DNA of 64,000 nucleotides from Streptomyces abikoensis (GTDB lineage Bacteria; Actinomycetota; Actinomycetes; Streptomycetales; Streptomycetaceae), in assembly GCF_014648775.1 (NCBI RefSeq), contig NZ_BMRT01000001.1, positions 372,001-436,000 on the forward strand, read 5' to 3'. The notes under the pieces are model-generated. The model ran no database searches and was not told the DNA's origin. It was given only the letters and a program-made list of their open reading frames with translations. Both the position numbers and the translations under genes were made by a program. The number at the start of each line of letters is the position of its first letter. Within the stretch, counting starts at the first letter, position 1. Below, piece by piece: positions 8,219 through 16,811 of this stretch.

Positions 8219-9360
8219 GAGGCAACCTCGAGGGTGGGCAGGTAGGTCGACGCCCAGGCAGCCGCGTAGGCGTCCAGGAACGGCTGGAGGGGCGCGTCGA
8301 CGACCACTTCACGGAAGTCGATCTGTTCGGCGGTGCGGGACATCACGACGTAGTCGTGGAAGCCGCCGCCGTCGGGCTCGGGACGCATGGCCGGATAGAG
8401 GGCGCTGGGGATGAAGCCTTGGGCGAGGAACGCCGAGAGCGCTCCGTGCTCGGAGAGCGGCACCAGCGCCTCCACGTACCCCGCGCCCGCGCGGGTGAGC
8501 GTGCGGGTGATGGGCTCCAGGTGGTCGGCGGCCGCGGCCGGGTCGGGTGCGGCGGCGATCAGGGAGCAGTAGCGTCCGGTGCGGTTGAGGTAGGCGTAGA
8601 CCTCGAAGCTGTCGTCGTCGGCCGCCAGCAGCGCGTTGGGGGTGTGCAGCGGGTAGAACCAGCGCTCGCTGTCGGGGAAGCGCTCGTGGAAGCGGCGGCG
8701 GACGAACGAGGGCGCCTCGATCATCTCCAGCCGGGCCGCCGTCGTGGGGCGCGCGGGCACCGTCTTCGGCGCGGTGCGCCGGACGTGCCCGTAGTCGATG
8801 CCGAGGCTCGCGCCGACGGTGCGCAGGAGGGGCCCGAGCGGTGCGGGGACCTCGGCGACGGGGAGCCGCCGGTCCAGCACGCCCGGCGAGTGACGCGCGT
8901 AGAGCGCGAGGCTTTCACGGCTGTTGAGGTCGACGGCGTTGGGCAGGACGCCCATGGGCCGGAAGCCGTTGCGGGACACGACGCGCTGGGGGCCGGCGCT
9001 GACGGTGCGGACCGTGGCGTAGACGGAGTCCAGGCGCCCGGTATCCAGCGTCCGCCGGCACAGCTCGTCGGTCAGGGCGTGGGCGAGGCCGCCGGAGCGG
9101 CGCTCGGGGTGGACGGCGAGCCCTTCCAGCCGGCCGACGCGGCTGCCGGCCTCGCCGTGGACGGCCGCCGACGCGGCGAGCCCGCCGGAGCCGGGGTGCC
9201 GGGCGACCAGCCAGAGGGTGTGCGGGTCGGCGATGAGCCGCGACATCTCGGCGGGGTCGGTGCCCAGGGCGGTGGGGTAGTGCGGGCCGTAGACGGCGTA
9301 GTAGAGCTGGCGCAGTTCGGCGATGTCGGCGGGCGTGGCCCGGTCGATCGTGACGGTCAT
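8215..9360 (-). CDS. GNAT family N-acetyltransferase
   Basis: A 381-residue protein. The first 155 residues are a GNAT domain: ATPADIAELRQLYYAVYG at the start, and the acetyl-CoA-binding strand and loop LEGLAVHPERRSGGLAHAL near residue 85. The remaining 220 residues form a second alpha/beta region with YVEALVPLSEHGALSAFLAQGF near 310, which looks like a degenerate second GNAT domain. It lies between the MFS exporter and the LuxE-like gene with 4-base overlaps on both sides, so it probably acylates an amine of the operon's product or precursor. Substrate unknown. Confidence 0.82.
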   Translation of the reverse strand: MTVTIDRATPADIAELRQLYYAVYGPHYPTALGTDPAEMSRLIADPHTLWLVARHPGSGGLAASAAVHGEAGSRVGRLEGLAVHPERRSGGLAHALTDELCRRTLDTGRLDSVYATVRTVSAGPQRVVSRNGFRPMGVLPNAVDLNSRESLALYARHSPGVLDRRLPVAEVPAPLGPLLRTVGASLGIDYGHVRRTAPKTVPARPTTAARLEMIEAPSFVRRRFHERFPDSERWFYPLHTPNALLAADDDSFEVYAYLNRTGRYCSLIAAAPDPAAAADHLEPITRTLTRAGAGYVEALVPLSEHGALSAFLAQGFIPSALYPAMRPEPDGGGFHDYVVMSRTAEQIDFREVVVDAPLQPFLDAYAAAWASTYLPTLEVAS

Positions 9361-10775
9361 CGCTTTCCTCCGGTGACCACGGGCTCGGACGGGTGGGACG
9401 TGGCGCCTCGCGTGACCTCGTCGGCGGAGCCGGTACGGGCGGGGTCGGCCGGGGCGTCCGCGTCGCCGGTGCCGTCGTGCCCGTCGTGGCCGTCGACGTC
9501 CGCCCGGCTGCCGGTGTCGTCGGTTCCGGGACGGCCGTCGGCGCCGGCGTCGTCGTCCCGCAGGAGGGCCAGCGCGCAGGCCGCGGGCAGGAGTCCGGCC
9601 GCCTGGATCAGGCACAGGGTCTGCGGGGAGAGCCGGTCGCCCAGCAGGCCGAAGAGCAGGGAGGCCAGGGGGAAGGTCGCCCCGAGCACGGCCTGCATCA
9701 CGGCGAAGAAGCCCGGCTTGTCGGCGGTGGGGACGAGCCGCTGGAACAGCGCCACGAACCGCACCCCGATGACGCCGACGCACCAGCCCGCGACGACCAG
9801 GCAGCCCGCGAAGACGAACCGTCCCGTGAACAGGCCGGGGGCGGCCAGGGCCAGGCCCATCAGGGTCAGCAGCCACGCGCCGAGGGTGGTGGGCCGGCCG
9901 GGGACGCGGGCGCCGGTGAACGAGCCGATCAGCGTGCCCACGCCCAGCGACGCCTCCAGCAGGGCGACGGTGGAACCGCCGTCCGCCAGGACGGACTTGG
10001 TGTACAGCGGGATGACGACGAAGACGGCGGTGGTGAAGAGGTTCGCCGCGGTGAAGCAGAGCAGGATCCGGCGGACGAACGGCAGCCCGGCCAGGATCCC
10101 CCGCAGCGACCGCTGCCCGTCGGCCTCCTCGGCACCGTCCTCCGCGCCCGGCGCGGTCTGGGTGCGGAAGCGGACGGTGGTGATCAGCGCGGCCGCGACG
10201 AGGTAGGCGCTCGCGCAGCCGACGGCGAGGCCCGCCACTCCGGCGGCGTCGACGATCAGGGCGCCGAGGAGCGCCCCGCCGAGGCTCGCCAGCGACTGGG
10301 TGGACAGTTCGAAGCCGGTGGCGGCCTCGATGTCCTCGTCGTCGACGAGCTCGGGCACGGAGGTGGTCAGGCAGGGGTCGAAGAAGGCCTGGCAGGCGGC
10401 CAGGGCCAGGGTCGCGGCGTAGGCGGCGGCGAGCGGCAGCCCGCCCGCGTACGCCCAGACGGCGAGGGCCGCCGCGGCGGTGCCCGCCGCCCCGGCGGCC
10501 GCGCGCAGCACGGAGCGGTGCGCGAAGCGGGCGACGGACCGGGCGACGACGGGGGCGAGCGCCACGGCGGGCAGTGTGCTGACCGCCATGAACAGCCCGG
10601 AGGCGAGCCCGCGTCCGCCGGCGACGGCGTAGGCCACCAGCCACCAGGAGACGCCGACCTGGAACATCCGCACGGCGGCCTGGGTGAGCACCTGGGCCAG
10701 CCAGACCGTGCCGAAGGCGCGGTTGCGCAGGACGAGGGGCGGGCGGCGGCCCTCGTCGGTGGTCACGGCGGTCAT
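9357..10775 (-). CDS. MFS transporter
   Basis: A 472-residue membrane protein of the MFS_3/enterobactin-exporter-like type, with about 11-12 hydrophobic segments between residues 18 and 415. The tail after residue 425 is hydrophilic and rich in Asp, Gly and Thr. Segments such as FGTVWLAQVLTQAAVRMF at the start and PLYTKSVLADGGSTVALLEASLG mid-protein fit the family. The ATG at 10775 overlaps the upstream adenylating gene by 4 bases and the stop overlaps the acetyltransferase start by 4 bases. It probably exports the small molecule made by this operon. Confidence 0.87.
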   Translation of the reverse strand: MTAVTTDEGRRPPLVLRNRAFGTVWLAQVLTQAAVRMFQVGVSWWLVAYAVAGGRGLASGLFMAVSTLPAVALAPVVARSVARFAHRSVLRAAAGAAGTAAAALAVWAYAGGLPLAAAYAATLALAACQAFFDPCLTTSVPELVDDEDIEAATGFELSTQSLASLGGALLGALIVDAAGVAGLAVGCASAYLVAAALITTVRFRTQTAPGAEDGAEEADGQRSLRGILAGLPFVRRILLCFTAANLFTTAVFVVIPLYTKSVLADGGSTVALLEASLGVGTLIGSFTGARVPGRPTTLGAWLLTLMGLALAAPGLFTGRFVFAGCLVVAGWCVGVIGVRFVALFQRLVPTADKPGFFAVMQAVLGATFPLASLLFGLLGDRLSPQTLCLIQAAGLLPAACALALLRDDDAGADGRPGTDDTGSRADVDGHDGHDGTGDADAPADPARTGSADEVTRGATSHPSEPVVTGGKR

Positions 10776-12043
10776 GCGGTGGGCCTCTCGTCGATGACCC
10801 GGACGAGCTTGCCCGAGCGGGTGTTGACGACGAGGTCGCTGTTGCGGGCCCACTCCACGGTCAGGGGGTGGACGAAGCCGGCGGCCACGCTGTCGGGGTA
10901 GAGCGGACGGACCGTGTTGAGCCGTTCGGTGACGGCCTCGGCGAGGGGCGCCAGGCCCGTGGGGTCGTCGTCGCCGGGGGCGGTGGCCAGGCGCAGCACG
11001 AGGCCGTCGCGGCCGTCCCAGCGGCGCACCACGAGCTGAGTGCCCGTCACCCGGCCGTCGGTGTCGGCCTCGGCGACGGCGTCGAGCGCGTCCTGCGAGT
11101 AGAGGGAGACGGGTCCGACGCGGACGCCCTCCTCGGCACGGCCGAGGATGCGGAAGTGTCCGGCCTCGACGTCGGTCCATTCGGCGCGGTCACCGGCGGG
11201 GAAGCGGATGACGGGCATGAGGCGGCGGAAGAGCTGGGTCACCACGACGCGGCCGGGGCGGCCGGGTTCGTGGATGGGCTCCCCGGTGGTCTCGTCGAGG
11301 ATCTCGACGAGCGTGTGCGGGGTGAAGACGCGGTGCACCCGGGGGTCGGGGCCGGGGACGGGGCAGCCGAGGAGGCCGGCGTCGACGCTGGCGTAGCCGA
11401 GGGAGCGCGGTTCGGCGTTGGGGAAGGCCGCGGCGAGGAGGCGTCGCTGGTCGGAGAAGAGCGCCTCGCCGCCGAAGAACAGCAGCTCCACGGCGGGGAG
11501 CTGACGGCCCGTCGCGATGAGGTGCTCGGCCAGCCGGCAGAGGGTGGTCGGGGTGCCCGCCACCACCTGGGCGCCGAGGTCCTCAAGGGTGGGAACCGTG
11601 GTTTCGAGGGGGGCGCCGCCGCCGATGGGCAGCCGGACGTTGTCGACGGGCGCGTGGGCGAGCGAGTCCAGGACGAACAGGAAGCTGGCGTAGAGCTCGC
11701 CCGCGTAGAAGAGGTCGGCGACCCGGTGGCCGGGGCGCAGCCCGGCCTCGACGAGTCCTCCGCCGAAGGCGGTGACGAAGTCGCGCCACTCCTCGCGGGT
11801 GTAGCAGGAGAACTTGGGGGCGCCGGTCGTGCCGCCGGTCTTGTAGACGACGGCTTCGCCGAGGGGTGCGGTCAGCACCCGGTTGTCGCCCGGGGTGTTG
11901 GCGGCCCAGAAGGCGCTCTGCTCCACGACGGGCAGATCGGTCAGGTGCCGGACGTCCGGGGGGAGGTCGGCGTAGAGCTCCGCGTAGAACGGTGAGTTCC
12001 GGCGGGTGAAACGTATGAGGTCCGATAGCGGGTGAACGGACAT
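10772..12043 (-). CDS. PaaK-like adenylate-forming enzyme, first gene of LuxC/LuxE operon
   Basis: A 423-residue protein related to phenylacetate-CoA ligase/acyl-adenylate enzymes. Visible: SPFYAELYADLP near the start, the ATP loop KTGGTTGAPK near residue 69, YAGELYASFLF near 105, a LFFGGEALFSDQRRLL motif near 200 and GRAEEGVRVG near 305. The ATG at 12043 is preferred: it follows AAAGG and matches where such proteins normally begin, whereas the open frame upstream to 12259 is Arg/Pro-rich. The Cys-rich loop of classical PaaK is not evident. It likely activates the acid that the later genes reduce. It opens a five-gene minus-strand operon whose members all overlap by 4 bases. Confidence 0.83.
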   Translation of the reverse strand: MSVHPLSDLIRFTRRNSPFYAELYADLPPDVRHLTDLPVVEQSAFWAANTPGDNRVLTAPLGEAVVYKTGGTTGAPKFSCYTREEWRDFVTAFGGGLVEAGLRPGHRVADLFYAGELYASFLFVLDSLAHAPVDNVRLPIGGGAPLETTVPTLEDLGAQVVAGTPTTLCRLAEHLIATGRQLPAVELLFFGGEALFSDQRRLLAAAFPNAEPRSLGYASVDAGLLGCPVPGPDPRVHRVFTPHTLVEILDETTGEPIHEPGRPGRVVVTQLFRRLMPVIRFPAGDRAEWTDVEAGHFRILGRAEEGVRVGPVSLYSQDALDAVAEADTDGRVTGTQLVVRRWDGRDGLVLRLATAPGDDDPTGLAPLAEAVTERLNTVRPLYPDSVAAGFVHPLTVEWARNSDLVVNTRSGKLVRVIDERPTA

Positions 12044-12340
12044 GCGGCCTTTGCCTAGGTGATGCGGACAGGGGTGCGTGTCTTCGGGGCACGGCGAAGG
12101 CGCGGCGAGGACTGCGGTCGCTCGCCACGTGCCGGTGCCCGTGTGTTCCGCGAGAGGCGTGCGGTACCGCTCTCGGCGTCGCTCCGGCGTCAGGGTCTGA
12201 CGCTCGGTCACGAGGGAACGTCGTAGAAGATATCGCAGAATCCGCCCTCTGCTCACCACATGTCAGGCGAAGGTGGCGCGAAACCTCTGTTTCTTTTGTT
12301 GAAAGCCGTTCTGACCGAACTTCTTATGGCGTCGGCCGCC
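12044..12340. promoter_or_regulatory. leader of the LuxC/LuxE operon with two dyads
   Basis: About 300 bases between the response regulator stop and the first operon gene. Two dyads stand out: an extended one at 12151-12175 (CGAGAG...CTCTCG around the palindrome GCGGTACCGC) and a perfect 7-3-7 repeat at 12187-12203 (GCGTCAG-GGT-CTGACGC). A comparatively A/T-rich patch at about 12230-12330 is the likeliest promoter area. No confident -35/-10 pair can be named, and no gene is seen in the stretch. Confidence 0.45.
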
Positions 12341-12994
12341 CTACGCCCCCAGGCCCGCGTCCCGGGCCAGCAGGGCGGCCTGCACCCGGTTCTCACAGCC
12401 CAGTTTGGCGAGGATCCGGCTGACGTACGTCTTCACCGTGGCCTCGCTCATATGGATCCTGCGCCCGGCGTCGGCGTTGGACAGCCCCTCGCCGAGCAGG
12501 GCCAGCACCTCGCGCTCCCGTTCACTGAGCTCCGCCACCCGTCGCCGCGCCTCCTCGCCCCGGGTGGCGACGGGGCCTGCGGCCAGCGAGTCCACCACGT
12601 GGCGGGTGGCGGCCGGGGAAAGGTAGGCGGCGCCCGTAGCCGCCGCCCGGACGGCCCCGATCAGCTCCCCCGGCGCGGAGTCCTTCAGCAGGAAGCCGGC
12701 CCCGCCCTGGCGCAGCGCCCGCAGGACGTTGTCGGGCTCGCCGAAGGTGGTGAGGATCAGCACCCGGACGCCGGGGGCGTGCCGGCCCAGTTCGCCGAGG
12801 GCCGTCAGGCCGTCGAGGACCGGCATCTGGATGTCGAGCAGCGCGACGTCCACCCGGTGCCGCCGGGCCAGCTCGACGGCCTCCCGCCCGTTCACCGCCT
12901 CCGCCACGACCTCGATGTCGTCGGCGGACGTGAGGATCATCCTGATGCCGGCCCGGATGAGCGGCTCGTCATCGGCGATGAGGACGCGGATCAC
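12341..12994 (-). CDS. NarL/FixJ-type response regulator
   Basis: A 217-residue response regulator. The receiver domain (1-120) shows the acidic pair DDEP near residue 8, the phosphoacceptor Asp in LLDIQMPV near 53 and the conserved TTFGE region near 82. The C-terminal LuxR-type HTH (about 150-215) reads LSEREREVLALLGEGLSNAD followed by IHMSEATVKTYVSRILAKLG. The start is GTG at 12994 behind AGGAG. The kinase gene ends 32 bases upstream on the same strand, so the two form an operon. Its position just before the LuxC/LuxE operon makes that operon a plausible target, but this is inference. Confidence 0.93.
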   Translation of the reverse strand: MIRVLIADDEPLIRAGIRMILTSADDIEVVAEAVNGREAVELARRHRVDVALLDIQMPVLDGLTALGELGRHAPGVRVLILTTFGEPDNVLRALRQGGAGFLLKDSAPGELIGAVRAAATGAAYLSPAATRHVVDSLAAGPVATRGEEARRRVAELSEREREVLALLGEGLSNADAGRRIHMSEATVKTYVSRILAKLGCENRVQAALLARDAGLGA

Positions 12995-13026
12995 CGGTGT
13001 CTTCTCCTGGGATGGTGTGCTGTTCG

Positions 13027-14736
13027 CTAGCTCTTGACGTGGAACTCGCGCTTGTCGGACAGTCTGCCGTCCTTGAAGCAGAAGCGGTAAACCGTGTCGA
13101 CGGACAGCCCCCGGGAGTCGTCGGTGGACAGCAGGGTCAGACAGCTGGCCCCGGCGGGGGCGGCCGGTATCTTGTCCTTGGCGTCGGAGGTGAGGAAGGA
13201 CTTGCCGGACGGCAGCTTCTCCCGGACGTCCCGCTCGGGGTCACCGACCTTGACGGACGCGTAGGTGCTCGGGTCGATCATGCCCTTGTCGGCCTCGTCG
13301 ATGACCTTGCCCATGGTGAAGACGCCCGCCACCACCAGCGCCACCAGGAGCAGCAGCGCGATTCCGCAGCCGAGCAGGCAGCCGTTGCTCTTCTTCGTGC
13401 CCATGATGTCCTTGAACTCCTCGCGAGGGTCGAGCCGGTCGATGACCGCTCCACCCTCGCTCGGAGCCCCCGCCCGGGGCTGCCGCCGGAAGTCGTCCGC
13501 CGGGGCGACGAAGGTCGCGCCGGTGGCGCTCCCCCGGGACTCCCGCGCCTCGGCCGTGTCATAGGGCAGGACGGCCGCGAGGCGGAAGCCGGCGCCGGCC
13601 GCCCCGGGGCCGGTGAAGACCATGCCGCCGACCAGCCGGGCCCGTTCCCGCAGCCCCGTCAGCCCCTCTCCCCCGCTGACCGTGTCCGCCCGGGGCTCCG
13701 CCGTCGCGGTCGGCGCCGCCGGGCCGTTGGCCACCTCCACCACCAGGGCGTCCGGCTCGTGGCGCACGCCGACGGTGATGGCGGCGCCCGGGGCGTGCTT
13801 GGCGGCGTTGGTCAGGCCCTCCTGGACGACGCGGTATCCGGCGTGGTCGGTGGCGGGCGCCAGCGGCCGGGGATCGCCCGAGCGCTCCAGGGTCACCTTC
13901 ATGCCCGCCGACACGGCGGACTCGACCAGGCCCTCTATGCCCGCCACCACCCGGGAGCCGGGCTGCTCCTCCTCCGGGACGCCGTCCTTGAGGATGCCCA
14001 CGACCTCGCGCAGCTCCCGCATGGCGGCCACCGACGCCTCGCGCAGCACGCCGACCGCCTCGCGCTGACGGCCGGTCAGCTCCCGGTCGACCTCCAGCGC
14101 GCCGGTCTGCACCGCGATGAGCGCGAGCTGGTGGCCCAGGCTGTCGTGCATGTCCTGGGCGATGCGCTGCCGCTCGCGCATCCGCGCCTGCCCGGCGATC
14201 ATCTCGCGCTCGCGCAGCAGCTGGGCGTTGCGCAGCCGCAGGGTGTCCAGCAGGGTGCGCCGCTGCGTCCAGTAGCGGCCCGCGAGGCCGGGGAAGACCG
14301 CGGTCACCACGAAGAAGACCGTGGCGAGCGTGACCGTCCCGGTGGGCGAGAGCTCCGCCTGCCACAGGCTCAGGGTCAGATAGAGCGCGAAGGCGGCGCC
14401 GAAGGCCGCCGACGCCCGCAGCACTCCCCCGATCCGGTGCCCGGCGGACCAGCCCACGGCCATCAGCAGGAGGCTCGCGCCGCCCTCGGTGCCGCCGGAG
14501 AGGGCCGAGGTCGCGAGCAGCGCGGTGATCGGCAGGGCCCGGCGCGTCAGCGACAGCACCGCGGCCACCACGGCGACGGCGGCCATCCGCGGCCAGCCGT
14601 GGCCGCCCTCGGCCACCCCCGCGAGCAGCGCGAAGACGGCGGCGAGCAGGCACTCCCCCACCAGCCTGCGCCGGCTCCACAGCCCCGGATCGGTCAGCCG
14701 CCCCGACAGTTCACGGGCCCACGATGTCGCGTTCAC
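13027..14736 (-). CDS. sensor histidine kinase with C-terminal membrane anchor and outer domain
   Basis: A 569-residue HisKA_3-type kinase. The N-terminal part (about 25-150) has five to six membrane segments. The phosphoacceptor His is in ERQRIAQDMHDSLGHQL near residue 199, and the ATPase domain ends with GLTGLRERARLVGG near 360-370. Unusually, the protein continues past the kinase: a linker, a strongly hydrophobic segment (GCLLGCGIALLLLVALVVAG, about 450-472) and about 95 residues predicted outside the cell with two Cys. GTG at 14736 is used; the upstream sequence shows only a weak ribosome site. Pairs with the response regulator downstream. The signal is unknown. Confidence 0.88.
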   Translation of the reverse strand: MNATSWARELSGRLTDPGLWSRRRLVGECLLAAVFALLAGVAEGGHGWPRMAAVAVVAAVLSLTRRALPITALLATSALSGGTEGGASLLLMAVGWSAGHRIGGVLRASAAFGAAFALYLTLSLWQAELSPTGTVTLATVFFVVTAVFPGLAGRYWTQRRTLLDTLRLRNAQLLREREMIAGQARMRERQRIAQDMHDSLGHQLALIAVQTGALEVDRELTGRQREAVGVLREASVAAMRELREVVGILKDGVPEEEQPGSRVVAGIEGLVESAVSAGMKVTLERSGDPRPLAPATDHAGYRVVQEGLTNAAKHAPGAAITVGVRHEPDALVVEVANGPAAPTATAEPRADTVSGGEGLTGLRERARLVGGMVFTGPGAAGAGFRLAAVLPYDTAEARESRGSATGATFVAPADDFRRQPRAGAPSEGGAVIDRLDPREEFKDIMGTKKSNGCLLGCGIALLLLVALVVAGVFTMGKVIDEADKGMIDPSTYASVKVGDPERDVREKLPSGKSFLTSDAKDKIPAAPAGASCLTLLSTDDSRGLSVDTVYRFCFKDGRLSDKREFHVKS

Positions 14737-14869
14737 CCCCGCACTCTAGGCACTCCCCCCACCCCGGCACAGGCACCGAAGGTCGCTCGCGCGTGCGACG
14801 AAAGTCGATACGACCCCGGACCAAAGCCCCGGCGGCCCGGCGGGTCCGCAGCCCGGCCCGGCCCGCCCC

Positions 14870-15310
14870 TCAAGCCGGGCGCGCCCCGCCCGACGGCTGG
14901 TCCGTGCCGCAGTACCGGCACTTCCCGGCCGCCGCCGGAAGGTCCTCCGAGAGGCACGCCGGGCAGGTCTTCAGCTGCCCGGGCTCCTCGAAGACGACGA
15001 CCCCGCGCCGCGCCTGGACGTGCTTGTAGGGCACGACGATGAAGAAGTAGACGACGGCCATGAAGATGATGAAGTAGATCACGGCCGAGATGAAGGAGCC
15101 GATGTCCAGGTAGGTGGCCCGGTTGCCCGCGCGGCCGAGCTGCCAGCCCAGCCCCAGGCCGTGCCCGCCCTGGAGCCGGGCGATGACCGGGTTGATCACG
15201 AAGTCGGTGAACGCCTTGATCAGCGTGGAGAACGCCAGCGCGATGATCAGGCCCACGGCCACGGTGACGATGTCACCGCGCATGACGAAGTTCTTGAATC
15301 CCTTGAGCAC
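14870..15310 (-). CDS. mscL: large-conductance mechanosensitive channel MscL with C-terminal zinc ribbon
   Basis: A 146-residue channel that opens under membrane tension during hypo-osmotic shock. The start MLKGFKNFVMRGDIVTVAVG and the first membrane helix (about 15-40) are typical of MscL; the second helix (about 72-95) is IGSFISAVIYFIIFMAVVYF. The GTG start at 15310 fits the family N-terminus. The C-terminus carries CPAC...CRYC (about 116-135), a zinc-ribbon-like pair of CxxC motifs seen in some actinobacterial MscL proteins in place of the usual helical bundle. Confidence 0.93.
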   Translation of the reverse strand: MLKGFKNFVMRGDIVTVAVGLIIALAFSTLIKAFTDFVINPVIARLQGGHGLGLGWQLGRAGNRATYLDIGSFISAVIYFIIFMAVVYFFIVVPYKHVQARRGVVVFEEPGQLKTCPACLSEDLPAAAGKCRYCGTDQPSGGARPA

Positions 15311-15435
15311 TCCGAAAAGCTACCCTTTGCCCGACTTCTCCCCGCCGTGCGGCACGGCGACGGCACCCGGGATTCACCCCGAGGCCCACCTCGGGCCCCC
15401 CGGGACGCGCCTGAAGGCCCGCCCCGGGGCCCGCT

Positions 15436-15705
15436 TCACATCGCCGGGTGCGCCGGGATGTGAGTGGCCTCCTCGATGTCGTGCCCGGCCTTGTCGAGCA
15501 GCTCCCGCGACAGCTTGTTCAGGGCCCGCGCCGCCGCGACCTCCTCGCCGACCCGCTGCTGCTCGGGGTCGTCGGGGTGCCTGACGGCCTTGCCCTTGGC
15601 CCGCAGCTCGGTGCCGTCCTGGAGTCTGAGCAGAGCGGCCGCCCGGGTCTTCTTCTCTTCCTCGTCGAATTCCACCTCGACATGCCAGCCAGCGATCTGC
15701 GTCAT
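15436..15705 (-). CDS. DUF1876 family protein
   Basis: An 89-residue protein matching the small actinobacterial DUF1876 family, whose fold resembles a double-stranded-RNA-binding domain. Seen: WHVEVEFDEEEKKTRAAALL at the start, an RHPDDPEQQRVGEEVAAARAL middle and a helical C-terminus DKAGHDIEEATH. The ATG at 15705 follows a strong AGGAGG. The function is not established. It stands alone between mscL and the Mut7-C gene. Confidence 0.88.
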   Translation of the reverse strand: MTQIAGWHVEVEFDEEEKKTRAAALLRLQDGTELRAKGKAVRHPDDPEQQRVGEEVAAARALNKLSRELLDKAGHDIEEATHIPAHPAM

Positions 15706-15797
15706 GGCGTCCTCCTCTGGCCCGCCCCTTGTGCGCTACCCCTCCAGCGTGCACCAGGCGGCCCGATTGCGACACCGGACGCGGCAGCCCCGCCAGG

Positions 15798-15884
15798 CCC
15801 CGGAGACCCGTCGGGCAGGGAGCCCGTCAGACCCCGGAGACCCGTCGGGCAGGGAGCCCGTCAGACCCCGGAGACCCGTCGGGC
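15798..15884. repeat. 34-bp tandem repeat, about 2.5 copies
   Basis: Two identical 34-base units (15798-15831 and 15832-15865) are followed by an 18-base partial copy (15866-15883). Each full unit holds the hairpin CGGGC-tccct-GCCCG in its reverse orientation. The third copy runs into the coding end of the Mut7-C gene, whose stop is at 15861. The array may work as a repeated terminator for that gene. Confidence 0.85.
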
Positions 15885-16625
15885 CGCCGCGGCCCCGAAC
15901 TCGCGCACCGCGCCGTCGACGATCGCCTCCAGCCGCGCGTGGTGCGCGCCCCGCCAGTAGACCCGGCCGCAGGCCAGGCACTGCGCGAAGACGTCGTAGG
16001 TGTGGCGCGTGCCGTGCTCCAGGTGCTCGCGGACGGAGTCCTTGTCGGCGTCCTGGAGCGGGCCGTTGCAGGCGGTGCAGCGCGTCCAGGGGGCGAGCGC
16101 GGGCGCGAACCGGCCCAGGACGTCCCTCAGCTGCTCCTCCGGCCGGTCGCTGTAGACGTACGCGCCGGCCCAGATCTCCCGGCGGCGCAGCAGCCCCCGG
16201 TCCCGGGAGAGCAGCACCCGGCGCTCGGCGGCGGAGAGCGCGGCCAGCGCGGGGTCGCCGATGTCCTCGCTCTCGTACGCCGCGTCGACGCCCAGCAGCC
16301 GCAGCCGGCGGGCGAGCGTGCCCAGGTGGACGTCCAGCAGGAAGCGCAGCGGCGCCCCCGGCACCTCCTGCGGCCGGGCCACCGCCTCGATCTCCACGCG
16401 CTCCCCTTCGGCCGGCACGTGCGACACCGGCACCGGGCGCCCGTCGACGAGCAGCGCGCCCGCCTCGGTGAGCGGGACGCCGAGGGACTCCACGACGTGC
16501 CCGAGGGTGGAGACGCCGTCGGTGACCACCGGCGCGGCCGCCACCCGGCGCTCGGGGGACACGAAAAGCCGCAGTTCAGGGGCGACGCTGACAAAGATCA
16601 CTGGACCGTTCACGCAGCCCAGCAT
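15861..16625 (-). CDS. Mut7-C RNase domain protein with ubiquitin-like N-terminus
   Basis: A 254-residue protein. The N-terminal 80 residues are a Mut7-C-type ubiquitin-like domain (VTDGVSTLGHVVESLGVPLTE and VSHVPAEGERVEIE). The rest is a Mut7-C/PIN-like nuclease region: FLLDVHLGTLARRLRLLGVD near residue 95, LSRDRGLL near 140 and a zinc-binding set CTACNGPL...CLACGRVYWRG near 185-225. Such proteins are predicted RNases. The ATG at 16625 is tentative; a GTG at 16613 is an alternative, and neither has a strong ribosome site. The end overlaps a 34-bp tandem repeat. Confidence 0.85.
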   Translation of the reverse strand: MLGCVNGPVIFVSVAPELRLFVSPERRVAAAPVVTDGVSTLGHVVESLGVPLTEAGALLVDGRPVPVSHVPAEGERVEIEAVARPQEVPGAPLRFLLDVHLGTLARRLRLLGVDAAYESEDIGDPALAALSAAERRVLLSRDRGLLRRREIWAGAYVYSDRPEEQLRDVLGRFAPALAPWTRCTACNGPLQDADKDSVREHLEHGTRHTYDVFAQCLACGRVYWRGAHHARLEAIVDGAVREFGAAAARRVSGV

Positions 16626-16811
16626 GCCATCGCCCGGGGCCGGGGCGCCCCGGGTTTTCCGGGCCGCCCGGGAGCCGCCCCCCGCCGCCCGGCCGGTCGG
16701 CGGACGGTCGGCAGGACGGGTGACCGCCCGTGGGCCGCGTGCGTGTCGCCGGTGGCCGGGTCCGCCGCCGGTGGGACGCTGCTGCGCACCAAACAACCGG
16801 AAAAGAGTCCT

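Noticed and set aside
4566..12043. Bioluminescence (lux) operon
   Set aside because: LuxC and LuxE homologues are present, but luciferase subunits and LuxD are not, and the gene order differs.
10772..12259. Longer N-terminus of the PaaK-like protein starting at 12259
   Set aside because: The extra 72 residues are Arg/Pro/Thr-rich and the ATG at 12043 has the better ribosome site and family fit.
15798..15884. CRISPR array
   Set aside because: The repeats are directly adjacent, without unique spacers, and there are no cas genes.
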